In this document: positions 16,689 through 23,781 of the stretch, in pieces
How positions within the stretch are numbered: position 1 is the first letter of the stretch
Layout: every line of letters begins with the position of its first letter
DNA from: Kitasatospora humi
GTDB taxonomy: Bacteria > Actinomycetota > Actinomycetes > Streptomycetales > Streptomycetaceae
Length of the DNA: 64,000 nt
Assembly (NCBI RefSeq): GCF_020907985.1
Contig: NZ_JAJJPA010000003.1
Coordinates: 62,001-126,000, forward strand
Direction: 5' to 3'
Notes under the pieces: model-generated
Told to the model about the DNA's origin: nothing
Database searches by the model: none
What the model saw: the letters and a program-made list of their open reading frames with translations, nothing else
Position numbers and translations under genes: made by a program

Positions 16689-16904
16689 ATGCCCAACGCC
16701 CTTGCTCACGAAGCCGTCGCCTTCCGCAAGTCCAGCTACAGCGGAGGCAATGAGGAATGCGTCGAGTGCGCGGCCGATGGGACCACCGGCGTCGCAGTCC
16801 GGGACTCCAAGAACCCGCACGGCCCCGCCCTCCGCTTCACCGGCACCGCGTTCGCCGCGTTCACCAGTGCCCTCACAGGCAGCGAGCTGGCTGCTGCGCA
16901 CTAA
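16689..16904 (+). CDS. DUF397 domain protein (near-duplicate of 11600-11821)
   Basis: A 71-residue protein with ATG at 16689 and GGAGG at 16678-16682. Apart from its first ten or so residues (PNALAHEAVA) it is almost identical to the DUF397 of cluster 1, with the same run GVAVRDSKNPHGPALRFTG. There is no XRE gene immediately upstream; it follows another DUF397 by 166 bases. It therefore looks like an orphan copy whose 3' part and flank were exchanged with, or copied from, cluster 1. Confidence 0.9.
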   Translation: MPNALAHEAVAFRKSSYSGGNEECVECAADGTTGVAVRDSKNPHGPALRFTGTAFAAFTSALTGSELAAAH

Positions 16905-16957
16905 TCCGCAGCTGTGATGCGGCTCCCGAATGCGGAGGCCCCGGGTGTCTGCTTCTG

Positions 16958-17004
16958 ACGAAGCCCCTCCGTCTAGCGCATCGAGTGCTGGCCGGAGGCT
17001 TCGT
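16958..17004. terminator. Hairpin after the DUF397 tandem
   Basis: ACGAAGCCCCTCCG (16958-16971) pairs with CGGAGGCTTCGT (16993-17004) with one bulged C. The 21-base loop is long, but the position after a gene and the following CGTTTCCC support termination. Confidence 0.5.
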
Positions 17005-17104
17005 CGTTTCCCATCGCAATGACTCAACACGCTCTTGACGATCCGCCAGGTCGGCGAAAGCGTGTCCCGCAAGCGCGTGCAACCGACATGTACGGGAGGG
17101 CACC

Positions 17105-17362
17105 ATGACGCTACGGTTCTTGGGGATCTGGCCGAACACCCCCGACAATGGCTCGCCGACCATCTGGTTGGAGGAGGAGACCGGCGACCTGCTCATCCAG
17201 TCCTACAAGGCCAGCGCGGAGGACATCCGCCAGGCTCGGGAGGTGGGCTCCGTCCCCGGCCACACCACCGACATCCCCGACCACGAGTTCATGATCCGCC
17301 TGCCCGCCAACATGATCCAGTTCATCCCCCGGCCCGACGACAAGGACCCCAATGTTTCTTGA
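17105..17362 (+). CDS. Conserved small hypothetical protein preceding a DUF6879 gene
   Basis: An 85-residue acidic protein of unknown function. ATG at 17105 has GGGAGG at 17094-17099. It shows no membrane segment or known motif. Recognisable stretches are RFLGIWPNTPDNGSPTIWLE and DIPDHEFMIRLPANMIQFI. Its end overlaps the start of the DUF6879 gene by 11 bases, so the pair is translationally linked. I recall this small protein occurring next to DUF6879 and XRE genes in actinomycetes, which makes it a component of that module rather than a stray frame. Confidence 0.8.
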   Translation: MTLRFLGIWPNTPDNGSPTIWLEEETGDLLIQSYKASAEDIRQAREVGSVPGHTTDIPDHEFMIRLPANMIQFIPRPDDKDPNVS

Positions 17363-17858
17363 GGCCCTAGCCCACGCGCAGCACTCCGCGGTGCACCTGG
17401 AGATGCGCGACTCCTACATGCTGGACGACCCCGGGTTCATCCGCTGGCAGGAGGGTTACCGCATCGACCGGGAAGACCGGGCCTCATGGTGGCGGCCGTG
17501 GTGCGACACAGTGGCCGGGGCCGTCAGCCGGGGCGTAGAGATCCGCCGTGCCCGGATCGTCTCGGAGCCGGTGCACGACTACATCAAGTACGAGTACGAC
17601 GTGACGTTTCCGAACGTCGCGGCCGGCGAGCAGGTCCGGTGGCTGCCCCGCCGAAACACCACAGACATCGCGCTTCCGGGCGTGGACTTCTGGCTGTTCG
17701 ATGGCCAGGTGGCCCTGTTCAACCACTTCACCGGGGATGGGCAGTGGGCCGACCCGGACATGGAGACGACCACTGACCCGGCCGTGGCGACGCTGTGCGG
17801 CTCGGCTTTCGAATCGGTGTGGGCCCGCGCCACCGACCACGAGCTGTACAAGATCTGA
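17352..17858 (+). CDS. DUF6879 family protein
   Basis: A 168-residue protein of the DUF6879 type, often encoded beside XRE regulators in actinobacteria. Characteristic segments are HLEMRDSYMLDDPGFIRWQE at the start, ARIVSEPVHDYIKYEYDVT, RWLPRR, and the acidic DFWLFDG with the following LFNHFTGDGQW. No enzyme activity is known and it has no signal peptide. It starts inside the preceding small gene and is followed 22 bases later by an XRE gene, so the three form one transcription unit. A function in modulating that regulator is inferred from linkage only. Confidence 0.85.
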   Translation: MFLEALAHAQHSAVHLEMRDSYMLDDPGFIRWQEGYRIDREDRASWWRPWCDTVAGAVSRGVEIRRARIVSEPVHDYIKYEYDVTFPNVAAGEQVRWLPRRNTTDIALPGVDFWLFDGQVALFNHFTGDGQWADPDMETTTDPAVATLCGSAFESVWARATDHELYKI

Positions 17859-17880
17859 ACGCCCACCGGACCGCCAGCTC

Positions 17881-18732
17881 ATGCCCTCCTCCCGGTCCTC
17901 CAGTGCTCAGGCCGCCCGCAAGGCCGTCGCGGACCGTCTCCGCGAGCTGATGCTGGACGCCGGGCTCCAAGGGCAGGAGCTGGCGGCCCTGTGCGGTTGG
18001 AACGCCGCCAAGACCAGCCGCATCATCAACGCGAAGACTGGGCCGTCCGACGCCGACATCCGAGCCTGGTGTACTGCCTGCGGTGCCGACGACCAGGCCG
18101 CAGACCTCATCGCCCGCAGCCGCCAGGCCGATGCCATGTTCCTGGAATGGCGGCGTATGGAGCGCAACGGGCTGCGCGCCGCCCAGGAATCCGTGCGCCC
18201 CCTTTACGAGCGCACCCAGCGGTTTCGCGCGTACGCCCCGTGGCTTCTCCCCGGGCTCGTGCAGACCCGCGAGTACACCACCGCCATCCTGTCCGCGATC
18301 CGTGACCGCCGCGGCTTGGTCGACGACGTACCGGGCGCCGTGGAGGAGCGGATGGCCCGCCAGCACGTCCTCCACGGCGGCGGCCATCGGTTCGTCCTGC
18401 TGGTCGAGGAGAGCGTCCTCCGCAACGGGCTCGGCGGACCCGAGGTCATGCGCGAACAACTCCACCATCTGCTGGCCGTCGGCCGGCTGCCGGCCGTCAG
18501 CTTGGGTGTGATCCCGTTCCGGCCCGATCGTGAGAGGGCGTGGCCGGTCGAAGGGTTCTGGATCTACGACACGGAACAGGTCAGCGTCGAGCTGGTCTCC
18601 GGCTACCTGACCATCACCCAGCCGACCGAAATCGCCATATACGGCCGCGTTTTCGCGGAGCTTGGTGAGCTGGCGGTCCACGGCATGAAGGCCCGTCAGT
18701 TGATCAACGCTGCACTGGATTCTCTCGGCTAA
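17881..18732 (+). CDS. XRE/Scr1-like helix-turn-helix regulator, cluster 3
   Basis: A 283-residue regulator starting at ATG 17881. The XRE domain is at about residues 15-65 (LRELMLDAGLQGQELAALCG, then WNAAKTSRIINAK). The C-terminal part carries the WhiJ/Scr1-type core (ERTQRFRAYAPWLLPGLVQT, then REYTTAI; FVLLVEESVLRNGLGGPEVM; LGVIPFRPDR). It is the third such regulator in about 8 kb, but here the partners are DUF6879 and a small protein instead of DUF397 and an ATPase. It ends 252 bases before the Cys-tailed protein gene, which it may control. Confidence 0.92.
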   Translation: MPSSRSSSAQAARKAVADRLRELMLDAGLQGQELAALCGWNAAKTSRIINAKTGPSDADIRAWCTACGADDQAADLIARSRQADAMFLEWRRMERNGLRAAQESVRPLYERTQRFRAYAPWLLPGLVQTREYTTAILSAIRDRRGLVDDVPGAVEERMARQHVLHGGGHRFVLLVEESVLRNGLGGPEVMREQLHHLLAVGRLPAVSLGVIPFRPDRERAWPVEGFWIYDTEQVSVELVSGYLTITQPTEIAIYGRVFAELGELAVHGMKARQLINAALDSLG

Positions 18733-18983
18733 ATCTGCAATCAGCTGCAAGTACGTTGAGTGGCCAGATGGTTACTCACTACCGTCGTTGATGCCACCCG
18801 GTGCGAGGGCAGACCGATCCCCCTCGGCATCGGTGGAAGCGCACCACTCGCCGTCCTCGCCTTCGAGATCGAGCGGGTCTGACTCGGCCCTGCCAGCGGG
18901 GCTGCCGTCCCCCAAGACTCCGCCGTGCACTGACGCGGCGGTGAGCACCACCCAGCAATCCGACTCGACAATCGGAGGGCACA
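18733..18983. promoter_or_regulatory. Upstream region of the Cys-tailed protein gene
   Basis: About 250 bases without a credible gene. The first 50 bases are AT-richer (CTGCAATCAGCTGCAAGTACG includes the repeat CTGCAA). GGAGGG at about 18975-18980 is the ribosome-binding site of the next gene. No clear promoter boxes were identified. Confidence 0.35.
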
Positions 18984-19418
18984 GTGGCAACACCGACCAT
19001 CACCCGCAACCCCCGCAACTACGTGACCCCGGAGGTGTGGGACCGGGAGATCGCGCTCCTCATCCGGGACCACCACACCTGGGACACCGTCATGGCCGAG
19101 CGCGTGTTCGGCCAGGCTATCGCCTACCTCATCACCGCCATGCAGTCCGGCACGCCGGGCCTCGGGTGCGGCGAACTGGTCGACGAGGGCGTGCACCAGC
19201 TCATCCTCGACACCAAGATCTACAGGGAGTTCTGCGACCAGCACTACGGCCAGTTCCTCGACCACATCCCGTTCATCGAGCGCAAGTGCGACGGGTCGGT
19301 GATGCGCACCGCCGAAGCCATCGCGGCCTTCGGGTTCGAGATCGACGTGGCCCTGTGGGAGAAGGACGCCACGAACTGCACCCCGTGTTCCTCGCGGACG
19401 CAGAGCGGCTGCCACTGA
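18984..19418 (+). CDS. Small protein with conserved His/Asp/Cys core and Cys-rich C-terminal tail
   Basis: A 144-residue protein with GTG at 18984 and a GGAGGG site. The body contains VDEGVHQLILDTKIYREFCD, then QHYGQFLDHIPF. It resembles, from memory, a family of small actinobacterial proteins related to glycine-rich-domain-like sequences with a WH-D-Y-FC-G-F-H-P pattern. The last 14 residues, NCTPCSSRTQSGCH, contain three Cys plus Ser/Thr after an acidic helix. A folded N-terminal domain with a Cys/Ser/Thr tail is the layout of some ribosomally made peptide precursors, but a metal-binding tail is equally possible. A SAM methyltransferase gene follows 105 bases later. Function unknown. Confidence 0.7.
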   Translation: MATPTITRNPRNYVTPEVWDREIALLIRDHHTWDTVMAERVFGQAIAYLITAMQSGTPGLGCGELVDEGVHQLILDTKIYREFCDQHYGQFLDHIPFIERKCDGSVMRTAEAIAAFGFEIDVALWEKDATNCTPCSSRTQSGCH

Positions 19419-19523
19419 GCGAGTGAACCGGAGGCCGGCACCATTCCAGGTGCCGGCCTCCGCATGCCCAGATTTCCACCCAACTCGCCCGAAAATACCG
19501 CGAATTGGCGATCAAGGGACCGC

Positions 19524-20183
19524 ATGAGTAGCGTCCTGCCCATGGACCTTCTGACCTACTGGAACCGCTACGCCGAGGCCCCGATCACCGTGGAGGAGTC
19601 CCGGGAGCGCGGGTTCGGATGGACGCAGTACGACCGCCACGGACCGGCAGAGGAACTGCTGGGACAGCCGGAGACCTCCCTGGAACTAGGCTGCGGAACA
19701 GGCGATATGACCGCCTACCTCGCCCGCAAGAACGTCCGCGCCGTCGGTGTCGACATCTCCCCGGTCCAGATCGAGCACTGCCGCCAGCGGTGGCCCCAGG
19801 ACGGTGCCGAGTTCGTGTGCTCGGATGTCCTGACCTACCTCGCTGGCACCACCCAGAAGTGGGACGCGATCTTCTCCAACTGGGGCGCATTGTGGTTCAC
19901 CGATCCCCGCGCGTGGCTGGAGCCGGTCCGCGACCACCTGACCGACAACGGCGTCCTGGTGTTCTCGTGCGCCCCTCCGGTGGAAGGCTGCTACGGCGCC
20001 CAGGGGATGTACGGTAACGGCTTCCGGGGCCGGGTGCTGCCCGTCCAGCGCTGGGCGTACTCGCCGGAAATGTGGGAGGGCGTCCTGCGCAACGTCGGCT
20101 TCCTGGAGGTCTATGCCAAGGTGCTGGAGGCCCCCGAGCCGGACAACCTGGGAACGCTGATCGTTCAGGCGTGGGCGCGATAG
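19524..20183 (+). CDS. Class I SAM-dependent methyltransferase
   Basis: A 219-residue protein with ATG at 19524 and AAGGGA at 19514-19519. Motif I is LELGCGTGDMTAYLA; the acidic residue after beta-2 is in VGVDISPVQIEHC; post-I/II is EFVCSDVLTYL, and motif III is DNGVLVFSCAP. This is a Methyltransf_25/11-type fold acting on a small molecule or peptide; the substrate cannot be told. The N-terminal DLLTYWNRYAEAP is family-like. Its neighbour is the Cys-tailed protein, and the two are co-directional inside an accessory island, which suggests but does not prove that one modifies the other. Confidence 0.88.
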   Translation: MSSVLPMDLLTYWNRYAEAPITVEESRERGFGWTQYDRHGPAEELLGQPETSLELGCGTGDMTAYLARKNVRAVGVDISPVQIEHCRQRWPQDGAEFVCSDVLTYLAGTTQKWDAIFSNWGALWFTDPRAWLEPVRDHLTDNGVLVFSCAPPVEGCYGAQGMYGNGFRGRVLPVQRWAYSPEMWEGVLRNVGFLEVYAKVLEAPEPDNLGTLIVQAWAR

Positions 20184-20251
20184 TACCGACCAACCGGAGC
20201 GGGCATGGAGAGAAGCAGGCGTCCTCGCCGGTCATCGGTCCTCGTGTCATG

Positions 20252-21031
20252 TCAGGTCGGGTTCGCCAGGTAGTGGGGCAGGCCGTGGGTGCCCAGGCGG
20301 GTGCCGTCGGGGAGGACGGCGAGGGCTTCGTGGCCGGGCAGGGCGGTGAGCCAGGGGAGGGCGCGGCGCGGGCCCATGGCGAAGGCGGCGGTGGCGTAGG
20401 CGTCGGTGCGGGCCAGTCCGGGGCCGATCACGGTGAGCGAGAGCAGCTCGTCGGCCGGGCGGCCGGTGCGCGGATCGATGATGTGCGCGCCGCGTTCGGC
20501 GGTGCCGGAGGTGGCGACCGCGAAGTCACCTGCGGCGCTGACCACGGCGACCAGGTGGTCGGGGCGCTGCGGGTCGGCGACTCCCACCCGCCACGGCCGA
20601 CCCGGCGCCGCCTGGCCCCGGGCCTGCACGTCGCCGCCGCCGGTCACCGTGTGGTCGGTGAACCCGGCGGCGGTGAGCAGCGCCGAGGCACGCTCCACCG
20701 CCCAGCCCTTGACCCAGCCGGACGGGTCCAGCCGCCCGCCGGGCCTCCCCCGGCCTTCGGCCGGGGGGACCCCCATGCTGAACCAGCCGTCGCTCTCCGC
20801 GGTGACCGCCCGGCAGCTCGCCAGCACCTCGGCCACCAGCGGGTCGCACTGCTCCACGGTCAGCTCACCGCGGCCCAGCCGGCTGATGTCGCTGTCCGGG
20901 CGGTAGGTGGAGAACAGCCGGTCCAGCCGGTGCAGTTCGGCGATCGGCCCGGCCAGCACCGCAGGGTCGTCGGCGTTCGGAACCGCGAACGAGACGACCG
21001 TGCCCATCACCTCCTCGGCGTGGCGCAGCAT
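20252..21031 (-). CDS. apbE: FAD:protein FMN transferase, with in-frame repeat insertion
   Basis: A 259-residue ApbE enzyme that covalently links FMN from FAD to Thr of partner flavoproteins, Mg2+-dependent, outside the membrane. Visible features are EEVMGTVVSF at the start, LDRLFSTYRPDSDIS, DPSGWVKGWAVERA, TGGGDVQARG, ATSGTAERGAHIIDPRTGRP and LARTDAYATAAFAMG. The start overlaps the stop of the FMN-binding protein (TGATG), so they are coupled. Residues about 86-99 (MGVPPAEGRGRPGG) come from a palindromic DNA repeat just before the conserved LDPSG and are absent in ordinary ApbE. The protein is short and no signal peptide is seen. Its 3' end is the parent sequence of the scars at 9.8 and 13.4 kb. 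Confidence 0.93.
   Translation of the reverse strand: MLRHAEEVMGTVVSFAVPNADDPAVLAGPIAELHRLDRLFSTYRPDSDISRLGRGELTVEQCDPLVAEVLASCRAVTAESDGWFSMGVPPAEGRGRPGGRLDPSGWVKGWAVERASALLTAAGFTDHTVTGGGDVQARGQAAPGRPWRVGVADPQRPDHLVAVVSAAGDFAVATSGTAERGAHIIDPRTGRPADELLSLTVIGPGLARTDAYATAAFAMGPRRALPWLTALPGHEALAVLPDGTRLGTHGLPHYLANPT
20744..20776. repeat. Palindromic GVPPAEGRG repeat, copy 2 (inside apbE)
   Basis: The element begins CCTCCCCCGGCCTTCGGCCG and ends in GGGGGACCCCCAT, a strong hairpin with a CTTCGG-like centre. It is read in frame on the minus strand as MGVPPAEGRG within ApbE. Confidence 0.85.
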
Positions 21032-21528
21032 CAGTGGATGCCGGCCTGGTCGAGGGCGCTCTGCAGCGAGCGGGTGTAGCCGTCGCTGGTGTAGGTGGCG
21101 CCGGAGACCGAGTCGATGTTGGCGTTGCCGGCCGCGATCGCCTCCTGGTTGAGCTCGGGGAGCGCGTAGCTGTTGATCTCCTCGTCGCGGTTGCTCTCCG
21201 AGGGGTACTGGATCACGTCCACCTTGGTGAGCTTGCTGCCGGTCAGGGTGATCCGCACCTGGACCGGGCCGTACCGGGTGTCCACCGCGCTGCCGGTGAC
21301 GGTGCGGGTGCCGCCGGCGGCCGGGGCGGCCGGGGACGACGACCCGGACGTCGGCCCGGTCGACGTTCCGCTCCCGCTCGCGCCCGACGAGGCCGGTGCC
21401 GGGGCCGCCCCGGTGTCCGAGGAGATCACCGGCAACGACTGGGCCGAGGCGCTGCCGTGCGGCTTCAGCGAGAGCAGGAGCACGATCCCGGCTGCGGTGG
21501 CCGCACTGGTGACGATCATTCGGCGCAT
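21031..21528 (-). CDS. FMN-binding domain lipoprotein-like/secreted flavoprotein
   Basis: A 165-residue exported protein. An N-terminal hydrophobic helix (about 5-21) anchors or exports it, then a Ser/Gly/Pro/Ala linker (about 30-75), then an FMN-binding domain as in RnfG/NqrC and FMN_bind proteins. The flavinylation motif is DSVSGATYTS, with T145 as expected acceptor of the phosphoester FMN added by ApbE. Its start lies 27 bases downstream of the ferric-reductase gene stop and its stop overlaps the apbE start. Flavoprotein, its modifying enzyme and a membrane reductase are thus made together. Confidence 0.92.
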   Translation of the reverse strand: MRRMIVTSAATAAGIVLLLSLKPHGSASAQSLPVISSDTGAAPAPASSGASGSGTSTGPTSGSSSPAAPAAGGTRTVTGSAVDTRYGPVQVRITLTGSKLTKVDVIQYPSESNRDEEINSYALPELNQEAIAAGNANIDSVSGATYTSDGYTRSLQSALDQAGIH

Positions 21529-21555
21529 CAGTCGACGCTCCTTCGGTACGGGCGG

Positions 21556-22938
21556 TCAGAATTCAAAGGACTCGTGGTGGATCAGGTGCTGCGGCACCCC
21601 CGCCGCGCGCAGCTCGCGCACGGTGGCGGCCATCATCCCGGGCGGGCCGCAGAGGAAGACCTCGTGCCCCTTCAGCCCGGGCACCAGGCGGGCCAGCGAG
21701 GCCGCCGTGAGAGGGTCGCCGACCGTGCGCCGATCGCCCAGCAGCAGCTCGAGCCGGGCCCGGCGGCGTGCGGCCACCCGCTCCAGCTCGTCCCGGAAGA
21801 GCACGTCCTCGGCCCGCCGGGCCCGGTACAGCAGGGTCAACTGGCCCTGGTGGGCCGGCAGGGTCTCGAAGAGCGTCCGGATCGGCGTGATCCCGACCCC
21901 GGCCGCGATCAGCAGCACCCGCCGCCCGGGCGCCACCCGGCGGCGCGCGGTGAACGCCCCGTACGGGCCCTCGGCGCGCACCCGCACCCCGGGCCGCAGC
22001 CGGGCGACCGCCGCGCTGTGCCCGCCCAAGTCCTTCACCGTGAACCGCAGGAAGCGCGGGTGCGGGGGCGCCGACAGCGAGTACGGGTTGGCCGCCCAGC
22101 GCAGCCCCGGGGTCATGAACTGCAGTCGGAAGAACTGCCCCGGCTCGCAGCGCAGCGCCTCCAGATCGCGGCCGGTCAGGAACACCGAGACGACCCCGTC
22201 CGCCTCCGGCCGCACCTCGGCCACCCGCAGCCGGTGCCGCCGGTCCCGCAGGAACGGCAGCAGCAGCCGGAAGCAGCCCAGGATCGCGAACGAGCCCAGG
22301 TAGAGCGCCCACCAGGCGAGCAGCCCAGGGCCCTCGATCAGGTCCGCGCCGTTGGCCAGCTGGTGGGCGAAGGCCAGCGCGATCGCCAGGTAGGTGGCCA
22401 GGTGCAGGTAGTACCAGGCCTCGTAGCTGAGTCGGCGGCGGGCGGCCCGGGCCGAGACCACGCCGGTGCCCAGCATCAGCAGGGTGCCCAGGGTCGCCTT
22501 GAGCATCTCCGGGTAGTGGAAGACCAGCTGCCCGGTCTCGCTCACCAGGCCGCGGTGCGCGGTGAGGGCGTAACCCCAGATCACGGTCACCAGGTGCACC
22601 AGGACCAGGCTCACCACGTAGCGGCCGCCGATCGCGTGCCAGCGGGCCAGTCGGTCGGCGCCCACCTCCCGCTCCAGCACCGGGATCCGGGCCATCAGCA
22701 GCAGTAGTACCGGCGCGCCGTAGCCGGCCAGCAGCCCGGCGATCCGGGAGGCGCCGGTCAGCCACTCGTCGGCGCCGCGCACCGCCGAGGTGTCCCGCCA
22801 CCAGATGGCCAGCACGGCGAGCGCGCCGACGGCGATCAGGACCGGCACCAGGGTCGGCAGGGCGGCCTTGGCCAGCTCGGGCGGCCGCACCGGGGTCGGC
22901 GCCGCCCGCCGGCCGCGGTGCTGAGTCGCTGTGCTCAC
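21556..22938 (-). CDS. Ferric-reductase-like transmembrane oxidoreductase
   Basis: A 460-residue membrane flavoenzyme. GTG at 22938 has AAGGAGG 5 bases upstream, better than an ATG 18 bases earlier. About six hydrophobic helices span residues 35-240 with His pairs (LARWHAIGGRYVVSLVLVHL; AWYYLHLATYLAIALAFAHQ) that fit b-type haem ligation. A ferredoxin-NADP-reductase module follows: the flavin motif ANPYSLSAPP, VRVRAEGPYGAF, the nucleotide site LLIAAGVGITPIRTL and EVFLCGPPGMM. It should carry electrons from NAD(P)H through FAD and haem across the membrane, here plausibly to the covalent FMN protein encoded next. Confidence 0.93.
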   Translation of the reverse strand: MSTATQHRGRRAAPTPVRPPELAKAALPTLVPVLIAVGALAVLAIWWRDTSAVRGADEWLTGASRIAGLLAGYGAPVLLLLMARIPVLEREVGADRLARWHAIGGRYVVSLVLVHLVTVIWGYALTAHRGLVSETGQLVFHYPEMLKATLGTLLMLGTGVVSARAARRRLSYEAWYYLHLATYLAIALAFAHQLANGADLIEGPGLLAWWALYLGSFAILGCFRLLLPFLRDRRHRLRVAEVRPEADGVVSVFLTGRDLEALRCEPGQFFRLQFMTPGLRWAANPYSLSAPPHPRFLRFTVKDLGGHSAAVARLRPGVRVRAEGPYGAFTARRRVAPGRRVLLIAAGVGITPIRTLFETLPAHQGQLTLLYRARRAEDVLFRDELERVAARRRARLELLLGDRRTVGDPLTAASLARLVPGLKGHEVFLCGPPGMMAATVRELRAAGVPQHLIHHESFEF

Positions 22939-23094
22939 TCCGTCCTCCTTGCTCACCGAACCGCCACCCTGCCATCCGCACCTCTCAGTTCCCTATGAGT
23001 CCGGTCTCGTCCGGGTGCGTTTTCCCAGCTCAGAGCGGTCCAGGGGGTGCGGGATCTCAGGGCTTTCTCATCCCGGCCGGGCAGAATGGTTGAC

Positions 23095-23781
23095 ATGACC
23101 CGCCGCATCCTGGTCGTCGACGACGAACCCGATCTTGTCGAGGTGCTCTGCGGGGCGTTGCGTTACGAGGGCTGGCAGGCCGTCGGCGCGGCCACCGGCG
23201 CGGAGGCGGTGTCGGCGGTGCGCAGCTGGGCGCCGGACGCCGTGGTGCTCGACATGATGCTGCCCGACCTCGACGGGCTCGCCGTGCTGGAGCGGATCCA
23301 CGCCGAGCGCCCCGAGACCCGGGTGCTCTTCCTGACCGCCCGGGACGCCGTGGAGGACCGGATCGCCGGCATCGCGGCCGGTGGCGACGACTACGTGACC
23401 AAGCCGTTCAGCCTGGCCGAGGTGGTGGTCCGGCTGCGCGGCCTGCTGCGCCGGGCCGAGCCGGCCGCCGCCCCGCCGGCCGAGGCGCTGGTCCTGGGCG
23501 ACCTGGTGCTGGTGGAGGCCTCCCGCGAGGTGACGCGGGGCGGGCAGCCGATCGACCTGAGCCCCACCGAGTTCGCGCTGCTCGCCCACCTGATGCGGCA
23601 CCCGCGCCAGGTGCTGAGCAAGCCGCAGCTGCTGGAAGCCGTCTGGTCCTACGACTTCGGCGGCCAGGCCCACGTGGTGGAGCTCTACATCAGCTACCTG
23701 CGCAAGAAGATCGACGCTGGGCGGGCACCGATGATCCACACCGTCCGCGGCGCCGGCTACCTGCTGAAAGCCGCCACATGA
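23095..23781 (+). CDS. Two-component response regulator, OmpR/PhoB type
   Basis: A 228-residue regulator. The receiver domain (1-115) has the acidic pocket DDEPD, phosphoacceptor D53 in VVLDMMLPDLDG, Thr in FLTARD and Lys in YVTKPFS. The winged-helix output domain (about 130-225) has LSPTEFALLAHLMRHPRQVL and VVELYISYLRKKID, then IHTVRGAGYLL. ATG at 23095 (alternative 23086) lacks a ribosome-binding site, so it may be leaderless. The stop overlaps the kinase start (ATGA), so they are coupled. It is divergent from the ferric-reductase operon and may regulate it; that link is inferred. Confidence 0.95.
   Translation: MTRRILVVDDEPDLVEVLCGALRYEGWQAVGAATGAEAVSAVRSWAPDAVVLDMMLPDLDGLAVLERIHAERPETRVLFLTARDAVEDRIAGIAAGGDDYVTKPFSLAEVVVRLRGLLRRAEPAAAPPAEALVLGDLVLVEASREVTRGGQPIDLSPTEFALLAHLMRHPRQVLSKPQLLEAVWSYDFGGQAHVVELYISYLRKKIDAGRAPMIHTVRGAGYLLKAAT

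Noticed and set aside
9843..20659. apbE 3' copies as attachment sites of an integrative element
   Set aside because: No integrase or excisionase is present, and the copies are of unequal length (87 to 420 bases), far longer than usual core sites.
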